64,000 nt of DNA from Brevibacillus brevis (GCF_031583145.1 NZ_CP134050.1:3175501-3239500), one strand, 5' to 3'. Counted from the stretch's first letter, positions 26,806 through 35,708 are shown. Numbers and translations: made by a program. The notes: generated from the sequence alone by a model not told the origin.

Positions 26806-26948
26806 GGATGTTCCTCCTTTCCCTTCAAAATTCAAAGGAGCAGAAGGAACCTGGCTCCTCCAAAAACAAAGATACTGAATACCATATGTCATTCGGACTA
26901 CATTTGCTTGTACGCTTGCCTATCGATGAAGGGCAGACCCTTCGTTCC

Positions 26949-27608
26949 TTACTTGATTGCACCCCCTGCAATGCCGGCCTTTGCAAAGAAAGCAGCCGCA
27001 GACTCTGCTTCTTGAAACGCCTTGGCTACTACCTCCTCCCTTTTCAAGGAATGATTCCCTTGTGCACGGATGATTTGATAGTCGACTCCCATAAAGTTGA
27101 AAATGGATTGTAAAAATTTGTGAGAATACTCAACTTCCGTGTACCAATCTTGGTTTGTATAGATCGCGCTGCTTGCTTGAATGACAAGCACGTTTCTGCC
27201 GTCGTATAGCAGACCGACCGATCCCTTGTCCGTAAAGGCGTACGTTTCTTTCGGGATCAGAATGTTATCGATGTAGTCCTTGAGCTTGGATGGAATGTTA
27301 AAGTTATGCAGCGGCATGGCGATGACGTACTTTTTCGCACTTTTAAATTGATGGAGAATTTCTCTCATCCGGGAGTCCAGCACCTGTTCTTCTTCCGTCA
27401 AGCGCTCTCCTTTTTTCTTTTTTTCCTGTAGGCTCAGATAGGTACGATCAATGCAAGGAATGTGTTCCCGATACAAATCGATTTGTTCGATAGGCCCTTC
27501 CGGATTCATTTTTTTATATGTCTCCAGAAAATGATGAAGGACTTGCAGACTTACGGACGTGTCGCTATCCACATTCGGATGCGCATTGATCACCAGCAGT
27601 TTTTCCAA
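26949..27608 (-). CDS. FMN-dependent NADH-azoreductase (AzoR family)
   Basis: The 219-residue flavodoxin-fold protein matches the AzoR family. It has the FMN phosphate turn after the first strand (I-N-A-H-P-N-V-D-S-D-T-S) and the loop M-P-L-H-N-F-N-I-P-S-K-L-K near residue 100. These enzymes reduce quinones and azo compounds by two electrons using NADH, mainly for protection. The start is TTG, seven bases after AAGGGAGAG. It lies downstream of the damaged sigma gene on the same strand. Confidence 0.9.
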   Translation of the reverse strand: MEKLLVINAHPNVDSDTSVSLQVLHHFLETYKKMNPEGPIEQIDLYREHIPCIDRTYLSLQEKKKKGERLTEEEQVLDSRMREILHQFKSAKKYVIAMPLHNFNIPSKLKDYIDNILIPKETYAFTDKGSVGLLYDGRNVLVIQASSAIYTNQDWYTEVEYSHKFLQSIFNFMGVDYQIIRAQGNHSLKREEVVAKAFQEAESAAAFFAKAGIAGGAIK

Positions 27609-27698
27609 CTTCGATCTCTCCCTTATCCTCTATTTCGATACGTATATGAGACAAATCACGAATCGATTTTGTGACCGGATCGCTTGGGACACCACATA

Positions 27699-27732
27699 AA
27701 AAAACCGACCCGAAAATCAGGTCGGTTGTTTC
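27699..27732 (-). terminator. Terminator after the sigma factor gene
   Basis: AACCGACC (27704-27711) pairs with GGTCGGTT (27721-27728), with a U run on the minus strand from 27698-27705. Confidence 0.8.
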
Positions 27733-27752
27733 TCTGTTTTGACAAGCAGCAG

Positions 27753-28694
27753 TTACCTTCCATTCAAAGAGACATGTTTCAGCTTATCTGGATTCGAAAT
27801 GATGAACAACCTCACAGGCCGCGAATTGCTGTCGAATTGGAATGACAAGACTCCAAAGACCTCGCCGTCCCTTTTCAACAGAAGGCCAGGCTGCCCGTTA
27901 ACGTTGACAAACAGCTGATTCTTCAACCCAAAGCTTTTGGATGCGATCCCATTGAGAAAGGCTAGGATTCGTTCGCTTCCGATAATCGGGAAGACAGCTG
28001 CCCGTACCTTGCCGCCTCCGTCCATGTACAAGCGCGCCTCATCCGCCAGCATGCCGACAAATTTCTCGAAATTCCCGGTAAGCGCTGCGTTCATGAAGGA
28101 GCGTGCGAGTTCCTCCGCTTGCTTGACGTGCGTGGAACTGGCGCGAACCTCTTCAACAGGCAGGGCAATGGACGCTTCCTGCGAAGTCGCTCCCTGATCT
28201 TTCTCCCGAACCCGCCCTGGGTTGATTTTTCGCTTCGCCCGGCTGTGCAGCTTCCGGCAACTCTCATTGCTCTTGCCCAACATCTCCGCAATGTCCTGAT
28301 AATCATAATCGAGCGTTTCGCGAAAGATGAAGACAGCCCTCTCCAATGGCGATAGCTGTTCAAGCAGGACGAGAAGCGCGTAGGAAATCGATTCCGTCCG
28401 CATCGCCGTTTCTTCCGGTGACCCAACCGTATGACTCACCTCAGGCTCCGGCAGCCAGGGACCGGTATAAACTTCACGAGTTTTGCGGGCTGATTTCAAG
28501 AAATTAATGCAACGGTTGGTAACCATTTTCACTAGATAGGCCCGAACGTTCAAGATATGCTAGAAACGCTTTGTCTCCAGCTCAGCGAAAACGTCCTGCA
28601 CGATATCCTCGGCATCCGCTCGCGAGCCAAGCATTTTGTATGCGAGGCTGCTTAGCAGCGGTTTATACTCGAAATACAAAGCGTTTGTATCCAC
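27753..28694 (-). pseudogene. ECF sigma factor (SigJ/ECF41 type) with an in-frame amber codon
   Basis: Read from GTG 28694, which follows AGGGGGG, the frame gives sigma region 2 (A-D-A-E-D-I-V-Q-D-V-F-A-E), then a TAG at 28560-28562, then continues in the same frame with N-V-R-A-Y-L-V-K-M-V-T-N-R-C, region 4 (D-Y-Q-D-I-A-E-M-L-G-K-S) and a SnoaL-like C-terminal domain with the family ending. Only the stop breaks the gene. It is therefore a nonsense allele, or it depends on readthrough or on restart at the TTG at 28553, which would lack region 2 helix 1. ECF41 sigmas usually sit beside a carboxymuconolactone decarboxylase or oxidoreductase; here the azoreductase follows. Confidence 0.85.
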
Positions 28695-28744
28695 TCTGAT
28701 CGTCCCCCCTCTGTTCAACGAATGTTTCCACGTATGGTATCATA

Positions 28745-29036
28745 ATTCACCTGGGCTGCTTTGTTCACCATGAATCATCAAAATGCAGGAAGCACCCTAA
28801 TGAGGCGATGGCCGAACAATTCGAAGTTCAATTCGGAATGTTTGCCCAACTTGGGGACGCTGATTTTCGGGTGAGGTCTTTGCTTATCCTCCACTCTGCA
28901 TGGGGCGATGCTGCTGGTCTCATCTTACCCTGACCAATGCCCTGTCGAGGACATAGAGGACATCATAGAACAGATCGTACGACAGTTCTGCTATGCCCTT
29001 CACCGTTCGGGGATGGATTTCCAGGCGGGCAGCTAG
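28745..29036 (+). pseudogene. Frameshifted remnant resembling the C-terminal half of a TetR-type regulator
   Basis: One frame reads L-G-C-F-V-H-H-E-S-S-K, then N-E-A-M-A-E-Q-F and F-R-V-R-S-L-L-I-L. Near 28896 the sense moves to another frame reading T-L-H-G-A-M-L-L-V-S-S-Y-P and continues through E-D-I-I-E-Q-I-V-R-Q-F to a stop at 29034. This pattern (long helices, H-G-A-M at the end) looks like a TetR ligand-binding domain. No helix-turn-helix part is visible upstream, so it is a truncated, frameshifted relic. The assignment is from memory of the family only. Confidence 0.4.
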
Positions 29037-29229
29037 GACGGAAGGATAGAACGAATCTCTCTCTTATGCTATACTTGATACTTAGTTCCATAATTTCCAA
29101 ATCATTCTATCCTTAGGGAATTGTCACGCATCGGCGGTTCAGCCTTCTTTGCCTTCGCGATGACCACCCTGTTTCGAATTGCAGGTGATTTTTTTGATCA
29201 GTATAGGGCACGCCGACCCAGGTTTTTTC

Positions 29230-29412
29230 ATGCTTTTCCCGATCCTCTTTATATTGCTGGCGAACGTGCTGAATATCCTCATCAGCATTTGGGCGTACCG
29301 GGATGCGAGGAAAAGGGGGAACAGCAAGGAATATGCCATCATCGTCCTGATCGCGCTCCTGTTTTTTCCGCTCATCGGACTCATCGTCTACCTGGTGATT
29401 CGGAAAGATTGA
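29230..29412 (+). CDS. Small membrane protein, PLDc_N-like
   Basis: The 60-residue protein has two hydrophobic helices linked by Y-R-D-A-R-K-R-G-N-S, the pattern of phospholipase D nuclease N-terminal (PLDc_N) type small membrane proteins, ending in G-L-I-V-Y-L-V-I-R-K. The ATG at 29230 is preceded only by a weak AGG. A longer frame from a TTG at 29179 is possible. Function unknown. Confidence 0.55.
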   Translation: MLFPILFILLANVLNILISIWAYRDARKRGNSKEYAIIVLIALLFFPLIGLIVYLVIRKD

Positions 29413-29571
29413 ATCAGGAAGAAGGATCGCCTTCCCTTCTTGGTCATGGGGAAGGAATCCTCGTGTTTAGTTGGCAGCAGGGATTGAATCTGCTGATCTT
29501 CCGGACGAAAAGAACCCGTACCCATAATGGTCAAGACCCCATTTAGTGGACAGTAAGAAAAAACCCGACCG

Positions 29572-30456
29572 TTAGACCGACAGCTGACGTCTGAATTCAA
29601 CAGGCGTCAGCCTTTTTAATTTTCGTTGTGGTCGACTTTGGTTGTAGAATTGAATATATTCCTCAATTCGCCTTTGTGCCTCATCCACACTTCGGATATC
29701 ATAAGGGTAGAGCCCTTCCGTTTTGAGATGCGAGAAGAAGCTCTCCATCGAGGCATTATCATAACAGTTGCCTCTCCGAGACATGCTGATTTGGGCGCCA
29801 ACCTTCGGCAACATGTCGTGGTAAGCGTAGGACGTGTACTGGAATCCCTGATCGCTGTGAACGATCAGTCCAGTCACGTCTTTCGTCTTTTTAAAGGCTT
29901 TCTCAAAGGTCCGTAGGACCAACTGATTGTCGTTGCGAACTCCAATGTGGTAAGCCACAATCTCATTATTAAACAAATCCTTAATAGCAGACAGGTAGAG
30001 CCACGTATCCGCGACACGATACTGTGTGACATCGGTTACCCATTTTCGATTAGGTGCATCCGCTTTGAAATTCCGCTGCATCACATTCTCAGCGACTCGT
30101 CCACCTTCGGTTGAAGCATAGTGACCTCGATATTTGCGGCGTATTCGAGAACGGAGCTTCATTTCTTGCATCAGACGTAGTACCTTCTTATGGTTGACCC
30201 ATACCCCGTGATCTCGTAAGAGAAACAGCTGGGTTTGTCGATACCCATATTTACCATCATACTTCTTATAAACTACTTTGATGAGGTCTTTCACGGGCTT
30301 GTCCCGGTCCGCTTGTTGCCGTTTCAAGTATGCATAGTATCCACTTCTTGAGACTCCAAACAGGTTGCAAAGTTCACTAGTCGTATACTCACCAGCTACT
30401 TGCTTGATCGCCTCATACTTATGGGCTGCACCTCCCGCATCCAGATTTTCAAACAC
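29572..30456 (-). CDS. IS3-family transposase OrfB (DDE integrase domain)
   Basis: The 294-residue catalytic half has the HTH_21 segment Y-G-Y-R-Q-T-Q-L and the rve integrase core with Asp in W-V-T-D-V-T-Q-Y, Asp in V-H-S-D-Q-G-F-Q-Y and Glu in N-A-S-M-E-S-F-F. It is normally made as an OrfAB fusion by a -1 shift at the A-AAA-AAG heptamer at 30456-30462, which lies in the overlap with orfA. All catalytic residues are present. Confidence 0.93.
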   Translation of the reverse strand: MFENLDAGGAAHKYEAIKQVAGEYTTSELCNLFGVSRSGYYAYLKRQQADRDKPVKDLIKVVYKKYDGKYGYRQTQLFLLRDHGVWVNHKKVLRLMQEMKLRSRIRRKYRGHYASTEGGRVAENVMQRNFKADAPNRKWVTDVTQYRVADTWLYLSAIKDLFNNEIVAYHIGVRNDNQLVLRTFEKAFKKTKDVTGLIVHSDQGFQYTSYAYHDMLPKVGAQISMSRRGNCYDNASMESFFSHLKTEGLYPYDIRSVDEAQRRIEEYIQFYNQSRPQRKLKRLTPVEFRRQLSV

Positions 30457-30722
30457 TTTTTTAGCATCGAGTTCTCTCGTTTTAGCTTTTTAACATATCG
30501 ATCTTGGTCAACATATTCTTCACGTCTACCTCGTTGATCCATCAACCCAAATTCGCCTAACTGTTTATATTTTTTCATCCATACTTTAAGCCGGTGGCGG
30601 TCCGGAATCCCCAGATGCTCCATGATTCGACGGTATGTCCATCCTTCTTCGATATGCAGTCGTATGGCTTCCACCTTTAATTCGTGAGAATAACTTCTAA
30701 ACGTTTGCCCCTCTTTCACCAT
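30396..30722 (-). CDS. IS3-family OrfA (helix-turn-helix)
   Basis: The 108-residue protein has a helix-turn-helix for end binding (T-Y-R-R-I-M-E-H-L-G-I-P) and a leucine-zipper-like helix with V-K-K-L-K-R-E-N-S-M-L-K-K near the C-terminus. The slippery heptamer lies in that helix, as is normal for IS3 elements. It reads out of frame with orfB and overlaps it by 61 bp. Confidence 0.9.
   Translation of the reverse strand: MVKEGQTFRSYSHELKVEAIRLHIEEGWTYRRIMEHLGIPDRHRLKVWMKKYKQLGEFGLMDQRGRREEYVDQDRYVKKLKRENSMLKKCLKIWMREVQPISMRRSSK
30456..30462 (-). other. Programmed -1 frameshift heptamer A-AAA-AAG
   Basis: The minus-strand sequence AAAAAAG lies in the orfA/orfB overlap. Slipping back one base joins the orfA frame to K-K-V-F-E-N-L of orfB, producing the active transposase. 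Confidence 0.8.
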
Positions 30723-30834
30723 AAAAAATGCACCCCTTAAATTTCATCGGATTTACCAGGGGTTTAATCCAATGTCCATTCTAAGGGGTGCACTTCATAA
30801 GGGAGCGGGTTCTTTTTTCTTATGCATCCTGTGA

Positions 30835-31791
30835 TCAAAAATCGAACCGGAAATCGTCATCCGACAACGGCTCGATGTGAATGGAGCGGACGTAGCCATT
30901 GCCTTTTTTGGAGAAGAAGTCGTGCTGCTTCGTCTGCGTGCGGATTCCGTTGAGGACGATCGGATTGACCTCCTCCTCCGGGAAAAGAGGGTCGAGTCCC
31001 AGATTCATCAACGCTTTGTTGGCGTTGTACCGGACGTAGGCATGCACTTCCTCAGCCAAACCGATGGAGGAGTACAGCTCGGCGGTATACGCTTCTTCAT
31101 TGCGATGCAGGTCCTGCAGCAGCTCGTACAGTTCCTCCTTGGCCTCACGCTGCTCTTTTACACTCAGGCGCTGAAACACTTCCTGCGCGAGCACGCCCAC
31201 ATACAAGCCGTGGATGCTCTCGTCGCGAACGATCAGGTCGATGATCTCGCCGCTGCTCGTCATTTTGCCCTGACCCGACAGGTAGAGCGGATAGAAGAAG
31301 CCGCTGTAAAACAGATAGCTCTCCAAGAAGACGGAGGCCACCATGGCCATGTACAAGTCTTTCTCTGTTTGGATTGACTGATATCGGCTGGAAATACGGT
31401 CTGCCTTGTACTGCAAGTGTGGATTCTGCTCGACCCAGCGGAAAATCTCGTCAATTTCCTCCGTCGACGCCAACGTGGTAAAAATGCTGCTGTACGACTT
31501 CGCATGGATCTGCTCCATCATGCCCATAAAGGCGAGTACGGCTTTTCTTTGAAGGCCGTCCACATGCTCCATGATCTTCGGCATCCCCACGCCGCCTTGG
31601 ACCGTATCCAGGAGCGTAAGGCCGCCAAGCACCTTTTTATACGTATCCCGCTCTGCCTGCGACAGCTCGATCCAGGCCATTTTGTCATCCGACAGCGGGA
31701 TTTCATCGTCGGTCCAGAACTGCATGATGTTCTGGTTCCAAAACGTCATCGTAAAATCGTCATCCGGCCTGTTCCAATTGACTGCTTTCAT
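30835..31791 (-). CDS. nrdF: Class Ib ribonucleotide reductase beta subunit NrdF
   Basis: NrdF (318 residues) carries the dimanganese- or diiron-tyrosyl radical used by NrdE. Visible are the metal ligands in E-Q-I-H-A-K-S-Y and D-E-S-I-H-G, and the radical-site region near Y-S-S-I-F. A GAGG site precedes the ATG. It is the last gene of the nrd operon, 38 bp after the serine hydrolase gene, and an IS3 element sits directly downstream where a terminator would be expected. Confidence 0.96.
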   Translation of the reverse strand: MKAVNWNRPDDDFTMTFWNQNIMQFWTDDEIPLSDDKMAWIELSQAERDTYKKVLGGLTLLDTVQGGVGMPKIMEHVDGLQRKAVLAFMGMMEQIHAKSYSSIFTTLASTEEIDEIFRWVEQNPHLQYKADRISSRYQSIQTEKDLYMAMVASVFLESYLFYSGFFYPLYLSGQGKMTSSGEIIDLIVRDESIHGLYVGVLAQEVFQRLSVKEQREAKEELYELLQDLHRNEEAYTAELYSSIGLAEEVHAYVRYNANKALMNLGLDPLFPEEEVNPIVLNGIRTQTKQHDFFSKKGNGYVRSIHIEPLSDDDFRFDF

Positions 31792-31829
31792 CTCGTCGTT
31801 CCTCTTCTCTGTTTTGCTTGTATCGATCT

Positions 31830-32849
31830 CTATGGGACACAGCCCATGACCCGATCTCCAAATCCTCTCACATCCGCCAAATAATCGTAGCCGGGAGGGG
31901 AACCGAAGCTGTTGAACATCCGTACCGCCACCAGATCGCGGGAAGGAACCACGAGCAGCGTCACGCCTGTATACCCCAATATCTGGTAGGATCCCTTGGG
32001 CACCCGCTCGCCGATTTCCGTTTTTCGTGCGGGCAAGTCTTTAACGAACCACAAAAAGCCGTTTTGCGGCAAGTCCTTGTCCTGCAAGGGAGGACTTTGC
32101 AGCGAGGTCGCCATCTCGATGATTTCCTTCGGCACGATCTGCCTGCCAGCCACCAAGCCTTTTTTCAAGTGCACGTACCCCCAAAAGGCGAGCTCGCGTG
32201 CCGAAACGTACAGATTCATTTTGTCGCCCTCGGTGCTCGTGCTGGTGTACCAGCTCGGGTGATTCGGCTCGCGGATAACCTCTGCCATCTTTTCATTCAT
32301 CGCGGCCCGCCAGCCTGTTTCGGCAAATCCCAACGGTGCAAATATTTGTTCGCTTACGATTTGCGCAATCGTTTTGCCTGTGGTCCTTTTGACAATGTCG
32401 GCGAGCATGTCGATGCCTACGCCGCGATACGACCAGCCCTGCCCGGGGGGAAACTCGCGGATGATCTCGCCAGTATAGGTGCCGTTCAATCCGTGTGTAT
32501 GCGTAAGGAGATGGCGGATCGTCGTCCCGGTCATCACCTTCGCATCCACGTGTGTAAGGTAATCTGTCACCGGATCGTCGATCGATCGGATCGCCCTCGC
32601 AACTACGGCATAGGCGACGGCGTAGCCGATGTAGCTCTTCCGTACCGACGCGACGTGAAACTGCGTATCCGCCTGGATTTCACGAGAATCCGGCTCCAGG
32701 GAATGCCTGCCCCAGTATTTTTCCGCCGCGATCGCATCGTTGTGGATGACCATCATCGCTGCACCGGAGCAAACCACTTGCTGATACGTATGTTCCACAT
32801 GCCGGACTACGGGTTCGAACTGCATCGTTTGCTTTCGGCTCAAATCCAT
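31830..32849 (-). CDS. Class C beta-lactamase-fold serine hydrolase
   Basis: The 339-residue protein has the S-x-x-K motif S-V-R-K near residue 69, a Tyr motif in W-S-Y-R-G (Y-R-G, where class C enzymes have Y-x-N) and G-Y-T-G near 296 replacing the K-T-G box. It therefore belongs to the broad esterase/peptidase branch rather than true AmpC. There is no signal peptide, so it is cytoplasmic. It lies between nrdE (69 bp upstream) and nrdF (38 bp downstream) on the same strand, so it is probably co-transcribed with the reductase. Confidence 0.85.
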   Translation of the reverse strand: MDLSRKQTMQFEPVVRHVEHTYQQVVCSGAAMMVIHNDAIAAEKYWGRHSLEPDSREIQADTQFHVASVRKSYIGYAVAYAVVARAIRSIDDPVTDYLTHVDAKVMTGTTIRHLLTHTHGLNGTYTGEIIREFPPGQGWSYRGVGIDMLADIVKRTTGKTIAQIVSEQIFAPLGFAETGWRAAMNEKMAEVIREPNHPSWYTSTSTEGDKMNLYVSARELAFWGYVHLKKGLVAGRQIVPKEIIEMATSLQSPPLQDKDLPQNGFLWFVKDLPARKTEIGERVPKGSYQILGYTGVTLLVVPSRDLVAVRMFNSFGSPPGYDYLADVRGFGDRVMGCVP

Positions 32850-32918
32850 AATCAGCCCCCCAAATGTTGGTACGTCAATTGTACCATTTCTTGATGAGGG
32901 GACGATTCGCTTCTTGCG

Positions 32919-35003
32919 TTACACCGCGCAGCTGATGCACTCTTCTACCGTCAAATGCTTGGTCCGGGTGTAGTAGAGAGATTTCAGCCCTTTCTTGGCC
33001 GCGTAGATGTAGTAGCGGGCCAGCTCCCTCGTCGACACGTTGCTGTTCACGTGCAGGACGGTCGAGATGCCTTGGTCGATGTGCTCCTGAATTTCTGCGA
33101 TCAAATCGATCACCTTGAACTGGTCGATGACATAAGCCGATTTGTAATAGAAGTAGTTCTCCTGCGACAAGTACGGCATTGGATAGTAGGTCGTGGAGTT
33201 GGCGTACGTTCTCGTTTCGATGTGCTCGACGATCGGCATCACGCTCGACGTCGCGTTTTGGATATACGAGATGCTTTGGGTAGGGGCGATCGCCAGGCGG
33301 TATGCATGATACAGACCATGCTGACGGACGTTTTCCTTCAAGGCAGCCCAGTCCTCCGGAGTCGGAATGTGCATCCCCTCAAACAGCTCTTTGCCTCTTT
33401 CCGTCCTTGGCCGGTAATCGGTACCCAAATACTTGTCGAAGTAGGTCCCTTTCGCATATTCGGACTTCTCGAATCCGAGGAAGGTCGTTCCTTTCTCCTT
33501 CGCGATTTCCATGCTCTTTTCCAGCGAGTAATAGTTCATCATCATGAAGAAGGTTCGGACGAAATCTTTTGCTTCTTCACTCTCGTACGAGATTTTGTTT
33601 TTCGCCAAATACCCGTGCAGGTTCATCGCTCCAAGGCCGACGGAATGCAGCTCCCGGTTCGCCTTTTGCACGCCCGGCGCGTTTTCTACGGCGGTCATGT
33701 CGCTCACGGCCGTGATCGCCTCGATCCCTTCGTAGACGGACTCGCGGATCATTCGCTGTTCCATCACATTCACGATGTTGAGCGACGCCAGGTTGCAGCT
33801 GATATCGCGGCGGATGATGTCTGCCTCTCCGTAGTTGTTGATCGTCGAGGTGTCCTGCAGCTGGAAGATTTCCGTGCACAGATTGGACATTTTGACCGAG
33901 CCAATGTCTTTTAAGGCATGCTGGCGGTTGGCATTGGTCTTGTTCATGATGTACGGATAGCCGGATTCGAGCTGGATCATGGCGATCTTGGTCAGCATCT
34001 CGCGTGCGCTCATGAGCGTCTTCTTCTTGATGCGGTCATTGGCCAGCAGCTCTTCGTACATCTCGTCCAGGTCAAGATCGTCCAGGTGCTTGCCGTATTC
34101 CTTATAGACGGAGTACGGAGCAAAGACGGTCAGCGGCTTGTTTTCCTCCGCCAGCTTGTAGAAGATGTTCGGAACGATCAGCCCGATGGAGAGAGTCTTG
34201 ATCCGTGATTTCTCATCCGCATTGATCTTTTTGGAGTCGAGGAACTCGCCTACATCCCAGCCAAAAATGTTGTAGTAAGCAGCTCCGGAGCCTTTGCGCT
34301 GGCCCATCTGATCGGCGTAGGAAAAAGCGTCTTCCAGAAGCTTGAGCACTGGCATGATTCCTTTTGCCGCCCCTTCGACTCCCTTGATCGGCTCTCCACG
34401 GCCGCGCAGCTTGGACAGATTGACGGCAACGCCTCCCCCGATCTTGGAGAGCTGCATGCAAGTACCCAGAATGTAGTTGATCGAGTTGAGCGAATCGTCC
34501 ATTTCGAGCAGGAAGCAGGATACCATTTCGCCGCGCCGGCTTTTCCCCGCGTTCAAGAAGGTCGGAGTCGCTGGCTGCAGCCGCTGGTCCATCATGGAAA
34601 CGGTCAGCCGCTTGGCCTTCTCGAAGTCTCCTTGTGCCAGAGACAGGGCGACGATGGCCACGCGATCCGGGTACTGCTCCAGGTAATACGCTTTGTCGTC
34701 GGTTTTGAGGGCGTAATCTTTATAAAACTTGGAGATCGCCATGTAGGAAGCGAATTGGAACGAAGCGTCCTTCGCCAGTCGGAACACCTCTTCTACCTCG
34801 GACTCCGAGTACCGATCGTAGACGTTTTCGTAGTAGTCGTTTGCGATCAGGTAATCCATCCGTTCCTTGACGCTGCCGAAAGTGAGCGTCTTCTCCTGCA
34901 CTTCCCGCATGAATTCCTCGACAGCTTCGCGATCTTTCTCCAGTTGGTAAAAACCGTCTGCGCCTCGCTGCATGAGTTCGTTGTTCAGTTCAATATGCCG
35001 CAA
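32919..35003 (-). CDS. nrdE: Class Ib ribonucleotide reductase alpha subunit NrdE
   Basis: NrdE (694 residues) reduces ribonucleoside diphosphates. Conserved parts are P-S/T-F-L-N-A-G near residue 157, S-C-F-L-L-E with an active cysteine, N-L-C-T-E-I near 380 and the C-terminal redox pair in E-C-I-S-C-A-V. Class Ib enzymes lack the ATP-cone, and none is seen here. The likely start is TTG 35003 after GGGGTGG, overlapping nrdI by 14 bp, which gives R-H-I-E-L-N-N-E-L as in B. subtilis NrdE. Confidence 0.96.
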   Translation of the reverse strand: MRHIELNNELMQRGADGFYQLEKDREAVEEFMREVQEKTLTFGSVKERMDYLIANDYYENVYDRYSESEVEEVFRLAKDASFQFASYMAISKFYKDYALKTDDKAYYLEQYPDRVAIVALSLAQGDFEKAKRLTVSMMDQRLQPATPTFLNAGKSRRGEMVSCFLLEMDDSLNSINYILGTCMQLSKIGGGVAVNLSKLRGRGEPIKGVEGAAKGIMPVLKLLEDAFSYADQMGQRKGSGAAYYNIFGWDVGEFLDSKKINADEKSRIKTLSIGLIVPNIFYKLAEENKPLTVFAPYSVYKEYGKHLDDLDLDEMYEELLANDRIKKKTLMSAREMLTKIAMIQLESGYPYIMNKTNANRQHALKDIGSVKMSNLCTEIFQLQDTSTINNYGEADIIRRDISCNLASLNIVNVMEQRMIRESVYEGIEAITAVSDMTAVENAPGVQKANRELHSVGLGAMNLHGYLAKNKISYESEEAKDFVRTFFMMMNYYSLEKSMEIAKEKGTTFLGFEKSEYAKGTYFDKYLGTDYRPRTERGKELFEGMHIPTPEDWAALKENVRQHGLYHAYRLAIAPTQSISYIQNATSSVMPIVEHIETRTYANSTTYYPMPYLSQENYFYYKSAYVIDQFKVIDLIAEIQEHIDQGISTVLHVNSNVSTRELARYYIYAAKKGLKSLYYTRTKHLTVEECISCAV

Positions 35004-35349
35004 TGGTGGCCACCCCGCTCGTAAAATGTTCGATATCCCGGCTGGTGCCGGACAATTCAAATTTGGAAATCACCGGAACGCCGTACTTGCTTGCGATCGT
35101 ATCGGCGCTTTTGGCGAAGGTCGCGCCCCAGTTGCGATTGCCGCTGGCAGACACCCCGCGCATGTATGTATGGTTTCGTTTCAGAAAAGCGTCTACCTTA
35201 GCGGGGACTTGTCCAAATCCGGTCGTATACGTCACCAGGACAAACGGCTCCTCGATGACCATCTCCGGATCGATTTCCACGCTTCGCATCGGTAATTTGT
35301 TTACAAACCTTCTGACGTTCCCTGTCTTGGAATCGTACGCGATGAGCAT
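34990..35349 (-). CDS. nrdI: Flavodoxin-like NrdI, cofactor maturase of NrdF
   Basis: NrdI (119 residues) supplies the oxidant that forms the Mn2-tyrosyl radical of NrdF. It has the flavodoxin phosphate loop Y-D-S-K-T-G-N-V-R-R near the start, T-Y-T-T-G-F-G near residue 41 and G-N-R-N-W-G near 71. The ATG at 35349 follows AAAGGA by nine bases. It is the first gene of the operon, downstream of the cobalamin riboswitch. Confidence 0.94.
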   Translation of the reverse strand: MLIAYDSKTGNVRRFVNKLPMRSVEIDPEMVIEEPFVLVTYTTGFGQVPAKVDAFLKRNHTYMRGVSASGNRNWGATFAKSADTIASKYGVPVISKFELSGTSRDIEHFTSGVATIAAY

Positions 35350-35383
35350 CTGTTTCCATCCTTTCCTCGCGCTTGTCGCAAAT

Positions 35384-35420
35384 GAAAAGCGCATTCGACC
35401 TTGGAGATAGTCGAATGCGC
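35384..35420 (-). terminator. Riboswitch-controlled terminator upstream of nrdI
   Basis: A perfect 11-bp stem GCGCATTCGAC (35389-35399 with 35410-35420) followed on the minus strand by TTTTC. It sits between the cobalamin aptamer and nrdI and is the probable attenuator. Confidence 0.85.
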
Positions 35421-35506
35421 TGTCGATCGTAAAGCAATGCCTGTCAACCCGTACGGGCGAATCGAGCGCTCCAACACTTCCCTATCTCCCGTAGGTTCAC
35501 GTGTCA

Positions 35507-35672
35507 GCGGGCAGGCAGGTCTCCTGGCTCCCGGCTCATCGCTTCATTCCTCCTTCCCAATCAGACATGATCAGTGGCCATTTTCTGGAAAGAAGCTCCC
35601 CGGTTACAGTGGCGGGACCGCGCCGGACTCTCACCGGCTTCCCTATTAAGTCTGCCAATATTTTGTGGCTAG
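35507..35672 (-). ncRNA. Cobalamin (AdoCbl) riboswitch
   Basis: On the minus strand the segment contains the cobalamin signatures in order: AGGGAAGCCGGTG, GTCCGGCGCGGTCCCGCCACTG and the B12 box GAGCCAGGAGACCTGCC, with intervening arms including GGCCACTG. A terminator and nrdI follow. When B12 is plentiful the class Ib reductase should be shut off, which implies that a B12-dependent class II reductase is encoded elsewhere. Confidence 0.95.
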
Positions 35673-35683
35673 ACACCTATCCG

Positions 35684-35699
35684 CATCAATATGTAGTTG
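35684..35699. promoter_or_regulatory. NrdR-like box 1
   Basis: A 16-bp element reading CAACTACATATTGATG on the minus strand, just past the expected transcription start. It repeats box 2 (11 identical bases) at a 31-bp step, the usual spacing of NrdR box pairs. Confidence 0.6.
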
Positions 35700-35708
35700 G
35701 TAAAACCC

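Larger units (their letters stand above)
29528..30797 (-). mobile_element. IS3-family insertion sequence, apparently intact
   Basis: The element is about 1,270 bp. Imperfect inverted ends read inward as TGGTCAAGACCCCATTTAG (left) and TGAAGTGCACCCCTTAGAA (right), both continuing into TGGACA. The trinucleotide TAA flanks both ends (29525-29527 and 30798-30800), a 3-bp target duplication. It carries orfA and orfB with a frameshift site. It ends 37 bp downstream of nrdF. Confidence 0.88.
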
